Of a stretch of DNA of 13,696 nucleotides, positions 1 to 6,790 are shown piece by piece (the first letter of the stretch is position 1; each line of letters opens with the position of its first letter). The stretch lies in the NCBI GenBank assembly GCA_026392815.1, contig JAPLBI010000066.1, positions 1 through 13,696 of the forward strand, in the 5' to 3' direction. The translations under genes and the position numbers were made by a program. The notes beneath the pieces are model-generated. The model saw nothing but the letters and a program-made list of their open reading frames with translations, searched no databases and had not been told where the DNA came from. The stretch is from Actinomycetota bacterium (GTDB lineage: Bacteria > Actinomycetota > Actinomycetes > Nanopelagicales > Nanopelagicaceae).

Positions 1-60
1 GAAATCAACCATATCTACCTCGGCGGAGCAAAGGTTTTACGCCGAGATATAGCTCAATAG
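1..60 (+). CDS. aroH: Chorismate mutase AroH, C-terminal end (5' truncated)
   Basis: Only the last 19 codons and the TAG stop are inside the window. They read EINHIYLGGAKVLRRDIAQ, which matches the C-terminal strand and tail of the monofunctional Bacillus-type chorismate mutase: the family has a conserved H-x-Y-L segment, whose Tyr lines the active site, followed by A-x-x-L-R-x-D. The enzyme converts chorismate to prephenate in the cytoplasm. The stop lies 12 bases before the ATG of prephenate dehydrogenase, so the two consecutive enzymes of tyrosine synthesis probably share a transcript. The assignment rests on a short tail plus this neighbour, so it is likely but not certain. Confidence 0.72.
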   Translation, partial: EINHIYLGGAKVLRRDIAQ

Positions 61-72
61 GGCGCTCTTCTG

Positions 73-1155
73 ATGGCAAGTAACGAAGGTAAAGCCTTTT
101 CCTCAATCCGGATTATCGGGTCTGGTCTAATCGGAACTTCGATCGGATTGGCTCTAGCTGCCCGCGGAATTCAAGTAGAGATGCTCGACCTTGATCAAAA
201 GGCCCAGAAATTAGCCCAAGATCTGATCGCCTCAGAGATATCAGGAGCGCCAGAGGTAATCCTCTTCGCAATCCCTGCCAGCGCACTCGCTGAGAGCTTT
301 GAACGAGAATTTGGCTTCAACCCAGGATCTAAATTTATAGATATTGCTAGCGTTAAAACTAAACCTCAAGTGGAGGTATCAAGAATTAGCGGTGGTTCAT
401 CGCGCTTCCTTGCCACACACCCAATGGCTGGTCGTGAAGTCGGGGGAGCAGCCAGTGCTCGCGCCGATTTGTTCGAAGGTCGCACCTGGATCTACTGCCC
501 TACCTATGCAGATGGAGCGCATGTTGGCTCAGATGTCCTGGAGACCGGTCTCTGGTTGATCAACTCTTTAGGGGCTACGCCAATATCGATGTCTGCCTCC
601 CGCCATGATTCTGCGGTGGCACTTGTTTCGCATCTGCCACAGATCGTTGCCTCTCTTCTGGCCGCGCAACTCAAGGGGGCTAAGAGCGAAGATCTAGATC
701 TTGCAGGCGCTGGTCTTCGCGATACAACGCGGATCGCTGCCTCGGATCCAGAGCTATGGCAAGAAATCATCTCCAGCAACGCGCAAGAGATTTTGCCGCT
801 ATTAATAAATCTACAAAACGATCTTGGATCCCTCATTCAATCGCTCGATGATCCTGCGAAAGTTGGTTCATTTATCGCAGCCGGTAACGAAGGTCGCTCA
901 AAGATCCCAGGCAAACATGGTGGAAAAGCTCGCGAATACACACAATTGCCAGTAGTTATTGAAGATAAACCAGGACAACTTGCAGCGTTATTTGATGAGT
1001 GCGCAAAAGCTTCGGTAAACGTTGAAGATTTAACAATCGAACACTCACCTGGTCAGTTCACGGGCTTAATAACTCTTGCTCTATCGGCTAGCGATGCTGC
1101 CATCTTGCAGAAACATCTCGAAGAGTCGGGATGGAACGTTCACGCTCCAAGATAG
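73..1155 (+). CDS. tyrA: Prephenate dehydrogenase with C-terminal ACT domain
   Basis: This 360-residue protein oxidatively decarboxylates prephenate to 4-hydroxyphenylpyruvate using NAD(P)+, on the route to tyrosine. An N-terminal Rossmann fold carries GSGLIG (residues 16-21). The family signature HPMAGRE follows at 116-122, then the helical dimerisation domain with HDS near 178 and SHLPQ at 186-190. From about 292 to 340 there is an ACT domain (LPVVIEDKPGQLAALF), a regulatory fold that in this family usually binds an amino acid; feedback by tyrosine is inferred. The ATG lies 12 bases after the chorismate mutase stop, with AGGG about ten bases upstream as a modest ribosome site. Length is normal for the actinobacterial form and no defect is seen. 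Confidence 0.93.
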   Translation: MASNEGKAFSSIRIIGSGLIGTSIGLALAARGIQVEMLDLDQKAQKLAQDLIASEISGAPEVILFAIPASALAESFEREFGFNPGSKFIDIASVKTKPQVEVSRISGGSSRFLATHPMAGREVGGAASARADLFEGRTWIYCPTYADGAHVGSDVLETGLWLINSLGATPISMSASRHDSAVALVSHLPQIVASLLAAQLKGAKSEDLDLAGAGLRDTTRIAASDPELWQEIISSNAQEILPLLINLQNDLGSLIQSLDDPAKVGSFIAAGNEGRSKIPGKHGGKAREYTQLPVVIEDKPGQLAALFDECAKASVNVEDLTIEHSPGQFTGLITLALSASDAAILQKHLEESGWNVHAPR

Positions 1156-1231
1156 ACTAGTAGTTAGTAATTATCACTATTAATTTTCAATGCAGTACAC
1201 CGCGCAGGGCAATGATGGGATGTAAGTAGAA

Positions 1232-3184
1232 ATGATCGTTGTAGCCATCGATGGACCAAGCGGTGCGGGAAAGTCCAGCACATCAAAACTTGTTGCACAA
1301 CGAGCAGGATGGAATTATTTAGATACTGGCGCTTTGTACCGTGCGGTCGCATGGCTCGCGCTGAGAGAAAAGATTAGCTCTGCAGAAGATATTCTCGCTG
1401 CGCTTGACGATAATACAATTCACTTCATCGCAGATCCAAAAGACCCAAAGGTTTTTGTTGGTGATGTAGATGTGTCAACAGATATTAGAAGTGAGAAAGT
1501 CACTGAGAGCGTAAGTTCAATTAGCGCACTGCCAGAAATTCGCGCCGCACTTCTATCTTTACAACGCAGATTGATAAATAGCGCAGAGCGCGGAATCGTT
1601 GTTGAAGGCCGCGATATCGGAACCGTTGTTGCACCAGATGCACCGCTGAAGATTTATCTACAAGCAGATATCGCAGCACGCGCCGCGAGAAGGTCTAGCG
1701 AAATAGCCGCTCCGGTTGCCAGCGTCTCGGAATCCTTAAACCAACGCGATGAAATTGATTCGAATCGCGCAGTATCTCCATTAGCTAAGGCATCTGACGC
1801 AGTTTTAATTGACTCTACAGAACTGGATTTAGAAGAGACGGTAGAACGCGTCTGGGAGTTATTGAAAGAGCGTTCCCTGCTTGGTCTTCCAATCGTTGCA
1901 ATTTTAGGTCGACCTAACGTTGGTAAATCAACTTTGATCAACCGTTTTATTGGACGTCGTGAAGCGATTGTTGAAGATACCCCTGGTGTCACACGCGATC
2001 GCGTTCAATACGAATGCGAATGGGGCGGACGCCGTTTCATAATTATGGATACTGGCGGTTGGGAATCAAAGCCCGATGGAATTTCTGTACAAGTAAGCGC
2101 ATCTGCAGAACTTGCTATGCAAGAAGCAGACGTTCTTGCATTCGTAGTTGATGCACATGTGGGCGCACTCGACGAAGATGACATTCTGGTTCAAGAACTT
2201 CGCAAAGTTAAGAAACCAATGGTTCTCATCGCAAATAAAGTAGATAGCGATGTAGATGAGGCGGATGCACACGCGCTCTGGAACCTTGGTCTTGGTGAAC
2301 CTCGATTCGTATCTGCACTTCATGGTCGTGGTAGCGGAGATCTACTTGATTACATCGTTCGCGAGATGCCCGAAGTTGGCGGCGCGCAAACTCAGGATGG
2401 CTATCGCAAAATCGCTCTGATCGGTCGACCAAATGTTGGTAAATCAAGTTTGTTAAATGCGCTTGCGGGGGAAAATCGTTCGATCGTTGATGAAGTCGCT
2501 GGAACAACTCGTGATCCAGTAGATGAGTTAATTGAATTCGGGGGATCGATCTGGCGCTTTATCGATACTGCAGGTTTGCGCAAGCGCGCTAACCAAGCCA
2601 GCGGCACTGACTATTACGCAACGCTTCGCACCCAGAGCGCTCTGGAACGTTGTGAATGTGCGGTAGTTGTTCTAGATGCTTCCCTGCCGATTTCTGAGCA
2701 GGATCTACGCGTCATCACCATGGTTGAAGAAGCGGGCAAGGCGATGGTCATCGTGATGAATAAATGGGATCTCGTCGATGAAGACCGCCGCGATCAGTTA
2801 GATAAAGAGATCGATCGCCACCTGGATCAAGTCGAATGGGCGCAGCGAGTAAATGTTGCCGCCAAGACCGGTTGGCACCGTGATCGTTTAGCGCCAGCGC
2901 TTCGCACCGCGATCGATAGTTGGGAACGTCGCGTTCCAACAGCCAAACTCAACTCGTTCTTGGGCGCCCTTATCGGTGCGACTCCGCCGCCAGTTCGCGG
3001 TGGAAAGCAACCGAAGATTTACTACGCAACCCAAGCGGGTATCGCGCCACCGAAGTTCGTGATCTTCTCAAGCGGATGGATCGAGCCTTCTTATCGCCGC
3101 TTTATCGAGCGTCGCCTGCGTGAAGAGTTCGGCTTCCCAGGCACGCCAGTGATGGTCGCGATTCGAGTAAAAGAGCGCGATTAA
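1232..3184 (+). CDS. cmk-der: Bifunctional cytidylate kinase / ribosome biogenesis GTPase Der (fusion)
   Basis: One uninterrupted 650-residue frame joins two usually separate proteins. Residues 1 to about 210 are cytidylate kinase, which phosphorylates CMP and dCMP: P-loop GPSGAGKS at 8-15, then LDTGALYR and the [11 protein letters not shown] segment. Residues from about 218 are Der (EngA), a double GTPase for 50S subunit maturation. Its first G domain has GRPNVGKS at 226-233, DTGGWE at 273 and NKVD at 335-338. The second has GRPNVGKS at 398-405, DTAGL at 445 and NKWD at 510-513, followed by the KH-like domain to the end. The linker (about residues 206-220) has no stop and no clear internal ribosome site. 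Similar fusions are annotated in other actinobacteria, for example bifidobacteria. The stop overlaps the next ATG by one base. Confidence 0.94.
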   Translation: MIVVAIDGPSGAGKSSTSKLVAQRAGWNYLDTGALYRAVAWLALREKISSAEDILAALDDNTIHFIADPKDPKVFVGDVDVSTDIRSEKVTESVSSISALPEIRAALLSLQRRLINSAERGIVVEGRDIGTVVAPDAPLKIYLQADIAARAARRSSEIAAPVASVSESLNQRDEIDSNRAVSPLAKASDAVLIDSTELDLEETVERVWELLKERSLLGLPIVAILGRPNVGKSTLINRFIGRREAIVEDTPGVTRDRVQYECEWGGRRFIIMDTGGWESKPDGISVQVSASAELAMQEADVLAFVVDAHVGALDEDDILVQELRKVKKPMVLIANKVDSDVDEADAHALWNLGLGEPRFVSALHGRGSGDLLDYIVREMPEVGGAQTQDGYRKIALIGRPNVGKSSLLNALAGENRSIVDEVAGTTRDPVDELIEFGGSIWRFIDTAGLRKRANQASGTDYYATLRTQSALERCECAVVVLDASLPISEQDLRVITMVEEAGKAMVIVMNKWDLVDEDRRDQLDKEIDRHLDQVEWAQRVNVAAKTGWHRDRLAPALRTAIDSWERRVPTAKLNSFLGALIGATPPPVRGGKQPKIYYATQAGIAPPKFVIFSSGWIEPSYRRFIERRLREEFGFPGTPVMVAIRVKERD

Positions 3185-3756
3185 TGACGATTATGAAGAA
3201 GCTTTCCCTAGTCACCGTTCCGAATGCGCTCACCTTTCTGCGCGCCCTCGGGATTCCGCTCTTTATCTACCTAGCTATCTCACTTGAGGCAGATGGTTGG
3301 GCGATTCTGACCCTGGCTATCGGGGGAGCAACCGACTACTTCGACGGCAAGATCGCCCGTGCTTGGGGCCAGGAATCCCGTTTCGGAGAATTAGCAGATC
3401 CCGCAATTGATCGTTTATATATCGTTGCAACTCTCATCGTTCTCTTCCTGCGCGATGCGATTCCGTTGTGGGTGATCGTTGTTCTAGTTGTACGTGACTT
3501 GGTCCTGGCGGTTGCAACTTTGGCGCTGACTGCAAAGTCTCTACCTCCGCTTAAGGTTACTTACCTCGGGAAAGCGGCGACCTTTAACCTGCTCTATGCA
3601 TTTCCATTTCTCTTACTCGCGCTAAATCCAAATTGGTATGGAACTCTCGCCTACATCTTCGGTTGGAGCTTTGCGATCTGGGGGATTGTTCTCTACCTCT
3701 TCACCGGTGTTACTTATCTCGGCTCTGCGGTTACATCTCTTCGTAAATCGCGATAG
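3184..3756 (+). CDS. CDP-alcohol phosphatidyltransferase family protein (PgsA-like)
   Basis: This 190-residue membrane enzyme should transfer a phosphatidyl group from CDP-diacylglycerol to an alcohol, making a phospholipid. The full catalytic signature D-x2-D-G-x2-A-R-x8-G-x3-D-x3-D is present: D51, D54, G55, A58, R59, G68, D72 and D76. Hydrophobic stretches at about 20-47, 80-90, 95-117 and 130-180 fit the usual six-helix layout. The ATG overlaps the Der stop (TAATG), implying coupling; a second ATG at codon 4 is an alternative start. The place next to gcvH and the FHA gene matches pgsA2 (Rv1822) of M. tuberculosis. The acceptor (glycerol 3-phosphate, inositol phosphate or another) cannot be read from sequence alone, so no symbol is given. 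Confidence 0.88.
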   Translation: MTIMKKLSLVTVPNALTFLRALGIPLFIYLAISLEADGWAILTLAIGGATDYFDGKIARAWGQESRFGELADPAIDRLYIVATLIVLFLRDAIPLWVIVVLVVRDLVLAVATLALTAKSLPPLKVTYLGKAATFNLLYAFPFLLLALNPNWYGTLAYIFGWSFAIWGIVLYLFTGVTYLGSAVTSLRKSR

Positions 3757-3760
3757 TTTT

Positions 3761-3780
3761 CTCCCATCAATCAGGGGGAG
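3761..3780 (+). promoter_or_regulatory. Strong ribosome site of gcvH, with possible masking hairpin
   Basis: AGGGGGAG at 3773-3780 lies five bases before the GTG start at 3786 and is an unusually strong Shine-Dalgarno sequence; it supports the GTG start. CTCCC at 3761-3765 is complementary to GGGAG at 3776-3780 with a ten-base loop, so the messenger could fold over its own ribosome site. The stem is only five pairs, so regulation is speculative. Confidence 0.5.
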
Positions 3781-3785
3781 TTCTA

Positions 3786-4160
3786 GTGTCATCTATTCCA
3801 GATAACTTGCAATACACAAAAGAGCACGAATGGGTTTTGGCGACGGGCAATACATTCCGTATGGGAATTACTGATTACGCTCAAGGCGCGCTCGGCGACA
3901 TCGTCTATGTGCAATTGCCGAAGGTTGGCGAAAGCGTTGTTGCAGATAAAGTTTGCGGTGAAGTTGAATCTACTAAGAGCGTCTCTGAAATCTTCGCCCC
4001 AGTTTCAGGAAAGATTGTTGCGATCAACGAAGCGCTCAATAGCGCGCCAGAGACGATCAACTCAGATCCTTACGGTGCTGGTTGGTTGGCCGAGATTGAA
4101 GTAGCGGCCCTTCCTGCCGGCTTACTCTCTGCCGATGATTATCGTCAAATCACCGCATAG
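3786..4160 (+). CDS. gcvH: Glycine cleavage system H protein
   Basis: This 124-residue lipoyl carrier shuttles the aminomethyl group between the P, T and L proteins of the glycine cleavage complex in the cytoplasm. The lipoylation site is K64 in GEVESTKSVSEI, and the N-terminal YTKEHEWV segment is typical of the family. Length is normal. The start is GTG, five bases after a very strong AGGGGGAG. It lies 29 bases after the phosphatidyltransferase, with no clear promoter between, so read-through is likely. The P protein lies downstream in the same direction; the T and L proteins are not in this window. Confidence 0.96.
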   Translation: MSSIPDNLQYTKEHEWVLATGNTFRMGITDYAQGALGDIVYVQLPKVGESVVADKVCGEVESTKSVSEIFAPVSGKIVAINEALNSAPETINSDPYGAGWLAEIEVAALPAGLLSADDYRQITA

Positions 4161-4190
4161 AAATCGGGAATTTTTCGTACTTTTTACCGC

Positions 4191-4219
4191 TTGATTTCTT
4201 TCTTTTCTCACCCTAAGGT
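4191..4219 (+). promoter_or_regulatory. Candidate promoter of the FHA / MerR block
   Basis: TTGATT (4191-4196) and TAAGGT (4214-4219) are separated by exactly 17 bases. This fits a housekeeping sigma-factor promoter with the TANNNT -10 element common in actinobacteria. A start near 4225-4227 would give a leader of about 47 bases before the FHA gene. It lies in the 112-base spacer after gcvH, one of the longest spacers in the window. Confidence 0.55.
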
Positions 4220-4226
4220 CAGCCTC

Positions 4227-4243
4227 AGGTTGAAGTTGAACCT
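4227..4243. promoter_or_regulatory. 17-bp near-palindrome, candidate operator
   Basis: AGGTTGAA (4227-4234), one central base, then TTGAACCT (4236-4243): the eight-base arms pair at seven positions. The element falls at the predicted transcription start of the FHA gene, where a bound protein would most simply repress. Dyads of this size are typical for MerR-family dimers, and two MerR genes lie just downstream. The nine bases 4239-4247 (AACCTCAAG) recur in inverse orientation at 6096-6104 upstream of the second MerR gene. The operator role is inferred. Confidence 0.42.
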
Positions 4244-4272
4244 CAAGGAAAGCCAAGTGAAGGGGGAGCGAT

Positions 4273-4734
4273 ATGAATAAACCAGATAGCAACGGCGAAC
4301 TCACCAGCACCCTCCACCTCGGACTCCGCTCGGTCGTAGATGGTTCCCCGGAGAGCGCTCTTAACGCCCTTCTCTCATCTGCCAGCGATGCAGACCGCTT
4401 AGCAATTACAGCAATCATCGAAGGTCCAGCAGACCGAGCGATGGTCGTCATCCATCGCGGTCCGTCAAAGGGCGCGAGATTTCTAATCGATAGCGGTGAA
4501 GTTGCAATTGGTCGATCAGTTGATTCACCGATCTTCTTGGACGATGTAACGGTCTCAAGAAAGCATGCGGTTATTGTTAAAGATGAGCAGAGATTCAGCA
4601 TCAAAGATCAAGGAAGCCTCAACGGAACATATCTAAACAATCAGTCGGTTCTTAACTCACCCTTAACTACAGGTGATGAGATCCAGATCGGTAAATTTCA
4701 TATGCTCTTCGTGGCGCCAAAGAAAAGTAAGTAG
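4273..4734 (+). CDS. garA: FHA-domain protein, GarA/OdhI-like
   Basis: This 153-residue cytoplasmic protein has one forkhead-associated domain (about 58-146), a phosphothreonine-binding fold. The binding residues are visible: R81 in IGRS, S95-R96-x-H98 in VSRKHA, and N117 in GSLNGTY. By position (after gcvH, before an FtsR-like MerR) it corresponds to GarA (Rv1827) and OdhI. Those proteins are phosphorylated by Ser/Thr kinases and in the unphosphorylated form inhibit 2-oxoglutarate dehydrogenase, tying carbon to nitrogen metabolism. In them the phosphorylated N-terminal motif is ETTS; here the nearest match is ELTST (residues 9-13), so kinase control may differ. The middle (about 20-57) is also diverged. 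AGGGGGAG at 4261-4268 supports the ATG. Function is by family and neighbourhood. Confidence 0.82.
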   Translation: MNKPDSNGELTSTLHLGLRSVVDGSPESALNALLSSASDADRLAITAIIEGPADRAMVVIHRGPSKGARFLIDSGEVAIGRSVDSPIFLDDVTVSRKHAVIVKDEQRFSIKDQGSLNGTYLNNQSVLNSPLTTGDEIQIGKFHMLFVAPKKSK

Positions 4735-4778
4735 TTAGTAAAAAAAGATTTAAGAATTTATCAACCGCTTAACTAGCA

Positions 4779-4794
4779 GTAGGGGAGAACAACG
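4779..4794 (+). promoter_or_regulatory. Ribosome site deciding the GTG start of the FtsR-like gene
   Basis: AGGGGAG (4781-4787) lies seven bases before the GTG at 4794. The longer context GAGAACAACGTGA (4785-4797) is repeated with one mismatch at the start of the second MerR gene (6193-6205), which helps fix both starts. Confidence 0.55.
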
Positions 4795-5513
4795 TGAGCG
4801 TTCCAGCACGCGCGTATTTGAGTATTGGGGAAGTTTTAACAAAGCTCCGTGGAGATTTTCCGGATATAACGATCTCTAAGATCCGCTTCCTTGAATCAGA
4901 AGGCTTGATCGAACCCCAAAGAACGCCGTCGGGATACCGCAAATTCACCGCCGCTGACCTTGATCGCTTGCGTTACGTACTCCTGTTACAGCGCGATCAG
5001 TACCTTCCACTACGTGTCATTAAAGAGAATCTAGAAGCTCTTGATCGTGGGCTAGATCCTGCTCCTGCTGGAGGAGTCGCATCGCCACGACCAACTCTTA
5101 CAACCGTTGACAATGCAGCATCACCTGAATCATTCGGCGCATCATCAGATCTACGTCTTTCTCGTGAAGAGTTGCTTAAGGCAAGCGGCCTAGTTGATGA
5201 TCAGCTAGTAGAACTCGAGTCATACGGATTCATCGCGCTACGTGGCCGTCATTACGATGCTGATGCGCTTGCGGTTGCCAAGGCAGTGGCTGAGATGGCT
5301 GGATTTGGAATCGAAGCGCGCCACCTGCGTTCATTCAAATCTGCCGCAGATCGCGAGATCGGTTTGATCGAACAAGTGATCACTCCGATTAACCGCCAGA
5401 AGTCTTCGGACTCAAAGGCGCGCGCTGAAGAAGTTCAGAAGCAGATCGCATCGCTCTCAATTCGTTTACATGCCGGGCTAGTTCGCGCCGGTCTTAATCG
5501 CCCTCGCCAGTAA
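4794..5513 (+). CDS. ftsR: MerR-family transcriptional regulator, FtsR-like
   Basis: This 239-residue protein has an N-terminal winged helix-turn-helix of MerR type (about 8-75), with ISKIRFLESEGLI, then the wing residues PSGYRKF and the DLDRLRYVLLLQ helix. A linker rich in Ala, Pro and Ser (about 90-120) leads to a C-terminal helical domain. There is no cysteine cluster of the metal-sensing kind. The order GarA - this gene - DUF151 - MerR matches Rv1827 to Rv1830. The homologue in Corynebacterium glutamicum, FtsR, activates ftsZ transcription. The start is GTG with a good ribosome site. The 59-base spacer before it is AT-rich and shows no convincing promoter, so it may be read from the FHA promoter. 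Targets here are not known. Confidence 0.88.
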   Translation: MSVPARAYLSIGEVLTKLRGDFPDITISKIRFLESEGLIEPQRTPSGYRKFTAADLDRLRYVLLLQRDQYLPLRVIKENLEALDRGLDPAPAGGVASPRPTLTTVDNAASPESFGASSDLRLSREELLKASGLVDDQLVELESYGFIALRGRHYDADALAVAKAVAEMAGFGIEARHLRSFKSAADREIGLIEQVITPINRQKSSDSKARAEEVQKQIASLSIRLHAGLVRAGLNRPRQ

Positions 5514-5539
5514 TTGTTCGGGGTAGGTAAGGCGATCTG

Positions 5540-6073
5540 ATGTTGGTAAATATGGAGGTTGTTGGCGTTCGCATTGAGATGCCCTCTAATCAACCGATCG
5601 TTTTATTGAAAGAGATCGAAGGCTCACGTTTCCTGCCGATCTGGGTCGGAGCTGTTGAAGCAACTGCGATCGCTTTTGCTCAACAAGGAATGGCGGCGCA
5701 ACGCCCGCTGACCCACGATCTGATCGCCAACCTCTTGGAGGTCGCAGATCTAACGATGACCGCAGTTCACATCACCGAATTAAAGGATGGGATCTTCTAC
5801 GCCGAGATTCAGATCCGCGATAGCCAGTCCGCACTTCTGAAGGTTTCAGCTAGACCGTCGGATGCGATCGCGATCGCGCTACGCACCAAGAGCAATATCT
5901 TGGCCGACTCTGACCTTCTGGATCTCGTCGGAATTGATATCCCAGAACGCCTCCTGGAAGTCGAGGGCGTGGAAGATATAACCGGAGCCAAGGAAGGCGC
6001 GGCGACCGACCTAGATTTAGAGCGTTTCCGTGAATTTCTCGATCAGATCAACCCGGAGGACTTTGCAGGGTAG
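5540..6073 (+). CDS. Bifunctional nuclease family protein (DUF151)
   Basis: This 177-residue protein belongs to the DUF151 / bifunctional nuclease family, like Rv1829. The core domain spans about residues 5-135, with the family-typical runs FLPIWVG, RPLTHDLIANLL and SARPSDAIALA-like (SARPSDAIAIAL). The acidic C-terminal tail (about 140-177) is variable in this family. Some members have DNase and RNase activity in vitro, but the role in actinobacteria is unsettled. The first ATG follows the FtsR-like stop by 26 bases with AAGG nearby; an ATG at codon 5 is a possible alternative. The gene is strikingly rich in GATC (14 by hand count), unlike parts of gcvP. Confidence 0.88.
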   Translation: MLVNMEVVGVRIEMPSNQPIVLLKEIEGSRFLPIWVGAVEATAIAFAQQGMAAQRPLTHDLIANLLEVADLTMTAVHITELKDGIFYAEIQIRDSQSALLKVSARPSDAIAIALRTKSNILADSDLLDLVGIDIPERLLEVEGVEDITGAKEGAATDLDLERFREFLDQINPEDFAG

Positions 6074-6095
6074 GGGCCAGAAGTCTCACCCTCTA

Positions 6096-6104
6096 CTTGA
6101 GGTT
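6096..6104 (+). promoter_or_regulatory. Repeat of the FHA-leader half-site
   Basis: CTTGAGGTT here equals the reverse complement of 4239-4247 in the FHA leader. It lies 98 bases before the GTG of the second MerR gene, in a spacer without another gene. It may be a binding half-site for one of the two MerR proteins. Nine bases alone could recur by chance. Confidence 0.3.
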
Positions 6105-6192
6105 TGCCTCGTGTCGGTCGTTGTTTACAGCTCTCTTCGCTCGTAGCCTTAGCCCAGAAGAGAAACCCATCCAAGCTTCCCCGAGCAGAATC

Positions 6193-6204
6193 GAGAACGA
6201 CGTG
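6193..6204 (+). promoter_or_regulatory. Start context of the second MerR gene
   Basis: GAGAACGAC directly precedes the GTG at 6202 and copies the context of the other MerR gene (GAGAACAAC before its GTG), with one mismatch over 13 bases. It supports 6202 over the upstream TTG at 6097 as the start codon. The Shine-Dalgarno match itself is weak. Confidence 0.45.
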
Positions 6205-6723
6205 ACCTCCCCAGTTACGCACGATGGCCAGAATGAAATCGGATACCGCGGTGCAACAGCGTGTTCAGCCGCTGGAATTTCTTATCGCCAATTAGATTAT
6301 TGGGCACGTACCGGTTTGCTTGAACCAAGTGTTCGCACTGCAAGTGGTTCTGGAACAGCGCGACTCTACGGTTTCCGCGACATTCTCGTTTTAAAGATCG
6401 TTAAGCGTTTATTGGATGCAGGAGTATCTCTACAAAATATTCGAACTGCCGTAAATCATTTGCGCAGTCGCGGAGTTACAGAGTTAGAAAGCATTACCTT
6501 GATGAGCGATGGCGCATCCATCTATGAATGCGCTAGTCCAGATGAAATCATCGACTTGCTGCAAGGGGGTCAAGGCGTTTTCGGTATCGCAGTGGGTAAG
6601 GTTTGGCATGAGGTTGAGGGTTCATTGGCATCGCTGCAAGGCGAGTTCAATGGCGAGATCGTTACAGCAGGTGGTGAAAGTAACGACGAGCTCTCATTAC
6701 GTCGAAAGGCGAAAGGCGCCTAA
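6202..6723 (+). CDS. Second MerR-family transcriptional regulator (Rv1830-like)
   Basis: This 173-residue protein has a MerR winged helix near its N-terminus (about residues 14-80): YRGATACSAAGISYRQLDYW, ARTGLLEP, then RLYGFRDILVLK and a helix with LLDAGVSLQNIR. The C-terminal half contains a small domain (about 95-145) that I cannot assign to a ligand. It matches the position of Rv1830, a MerR regulator that has been linked to cell division and antibiotic resilience in M. tuberculosis. The frame stays open upstream to a TTG at 6097, but those 35 codons look unlike the family and lie over a likely leader, so the GTG at 6202 is preferred. The 128-base spacer before it holds the CTTGAGGTT element at 6096-6104. 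Confidence 0.83.
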   Translation: MTSPVTHDGQNEIGYRGATACSAAGISYRQLDYWARTGLLEPSVRTASGSGTARLYGFRDILVLKIVKRLLDAGVSLQNIRTAVNHLRSRGVTELESITLMSDGASIYECASPDEIIDLLQGGQGVFGIAVGKVWHEVEGSLASLQGEFNGEIVTAGGESNDELSLRRKAKGA

Positions 6724-6726
6724 AAG

Positions 6727-6747
6727 ACATATTCTTCCCCAATATGT
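6727..6747. repeat. Inverted repeat between the second MerR gene and gcvP
   Basis: ACATATT (6727-6733) and AATATGT (6741-6747) are perfect seven-base arms around a seven-base pyrimidine loop, starting just after the MerR stop and about 40 bases before gcvP. The stem is all weak pairs but one and has no T run after it, so a terminator is unlikely. An operator for gcvP is possible. Confidence 0.4.
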
Positions 6748-6775
6748 TGCTAGCTAAATAGTTAGGAACTTAATC

Positions 6776-6790
6776 GGGGGAGTTGCTTTG
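6776..6790 (+). promoter_or_regulatory. Strong ribosome site deciding the TTG start of gcvP
   Basis: GGGGGAG (6776-6782) precedes the rare TTG start at 6788 by five bases. The context GGGGGAGTT is shared with gcvH (GGGGGAGTT before its GTG), so both glycine cleavage genes use a strong ribosome site with a non-ATG start. Confidence 0.65.

Noticed and set aside
1165..1179. Near-palindrome TAGTAATTATCACTA between tyrA and cmk-der
   Set aside because: It is short, entirely AT-rich and has one mismatch; such dyads are expected by chance in AT-rich spacers.
2066..2323. Opposite-strand open frames inside der and others such as 504-836, 7504-7809 and 10713-10967
   Set aside because: They lie fully within well-supported genes, have no ribosome sites and their translations show no family motifs.
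5866..5877. HIP1-like GCGATCGC repeat as a cyanobacterial signature
   Set aside because: It is found in a coding run of GAT CGC-type codons in a clearly actinobacterial gene order; nothing else suggests cyanobacteria.
6097..6201. TTG start at 6097 for the second MerR gene
   Set aside because: The added 35 residues look unlike a MerR N-terminus, no ribosome site precedes the TTG, and the GTG at 6202 has the same context as the other MerR gene.
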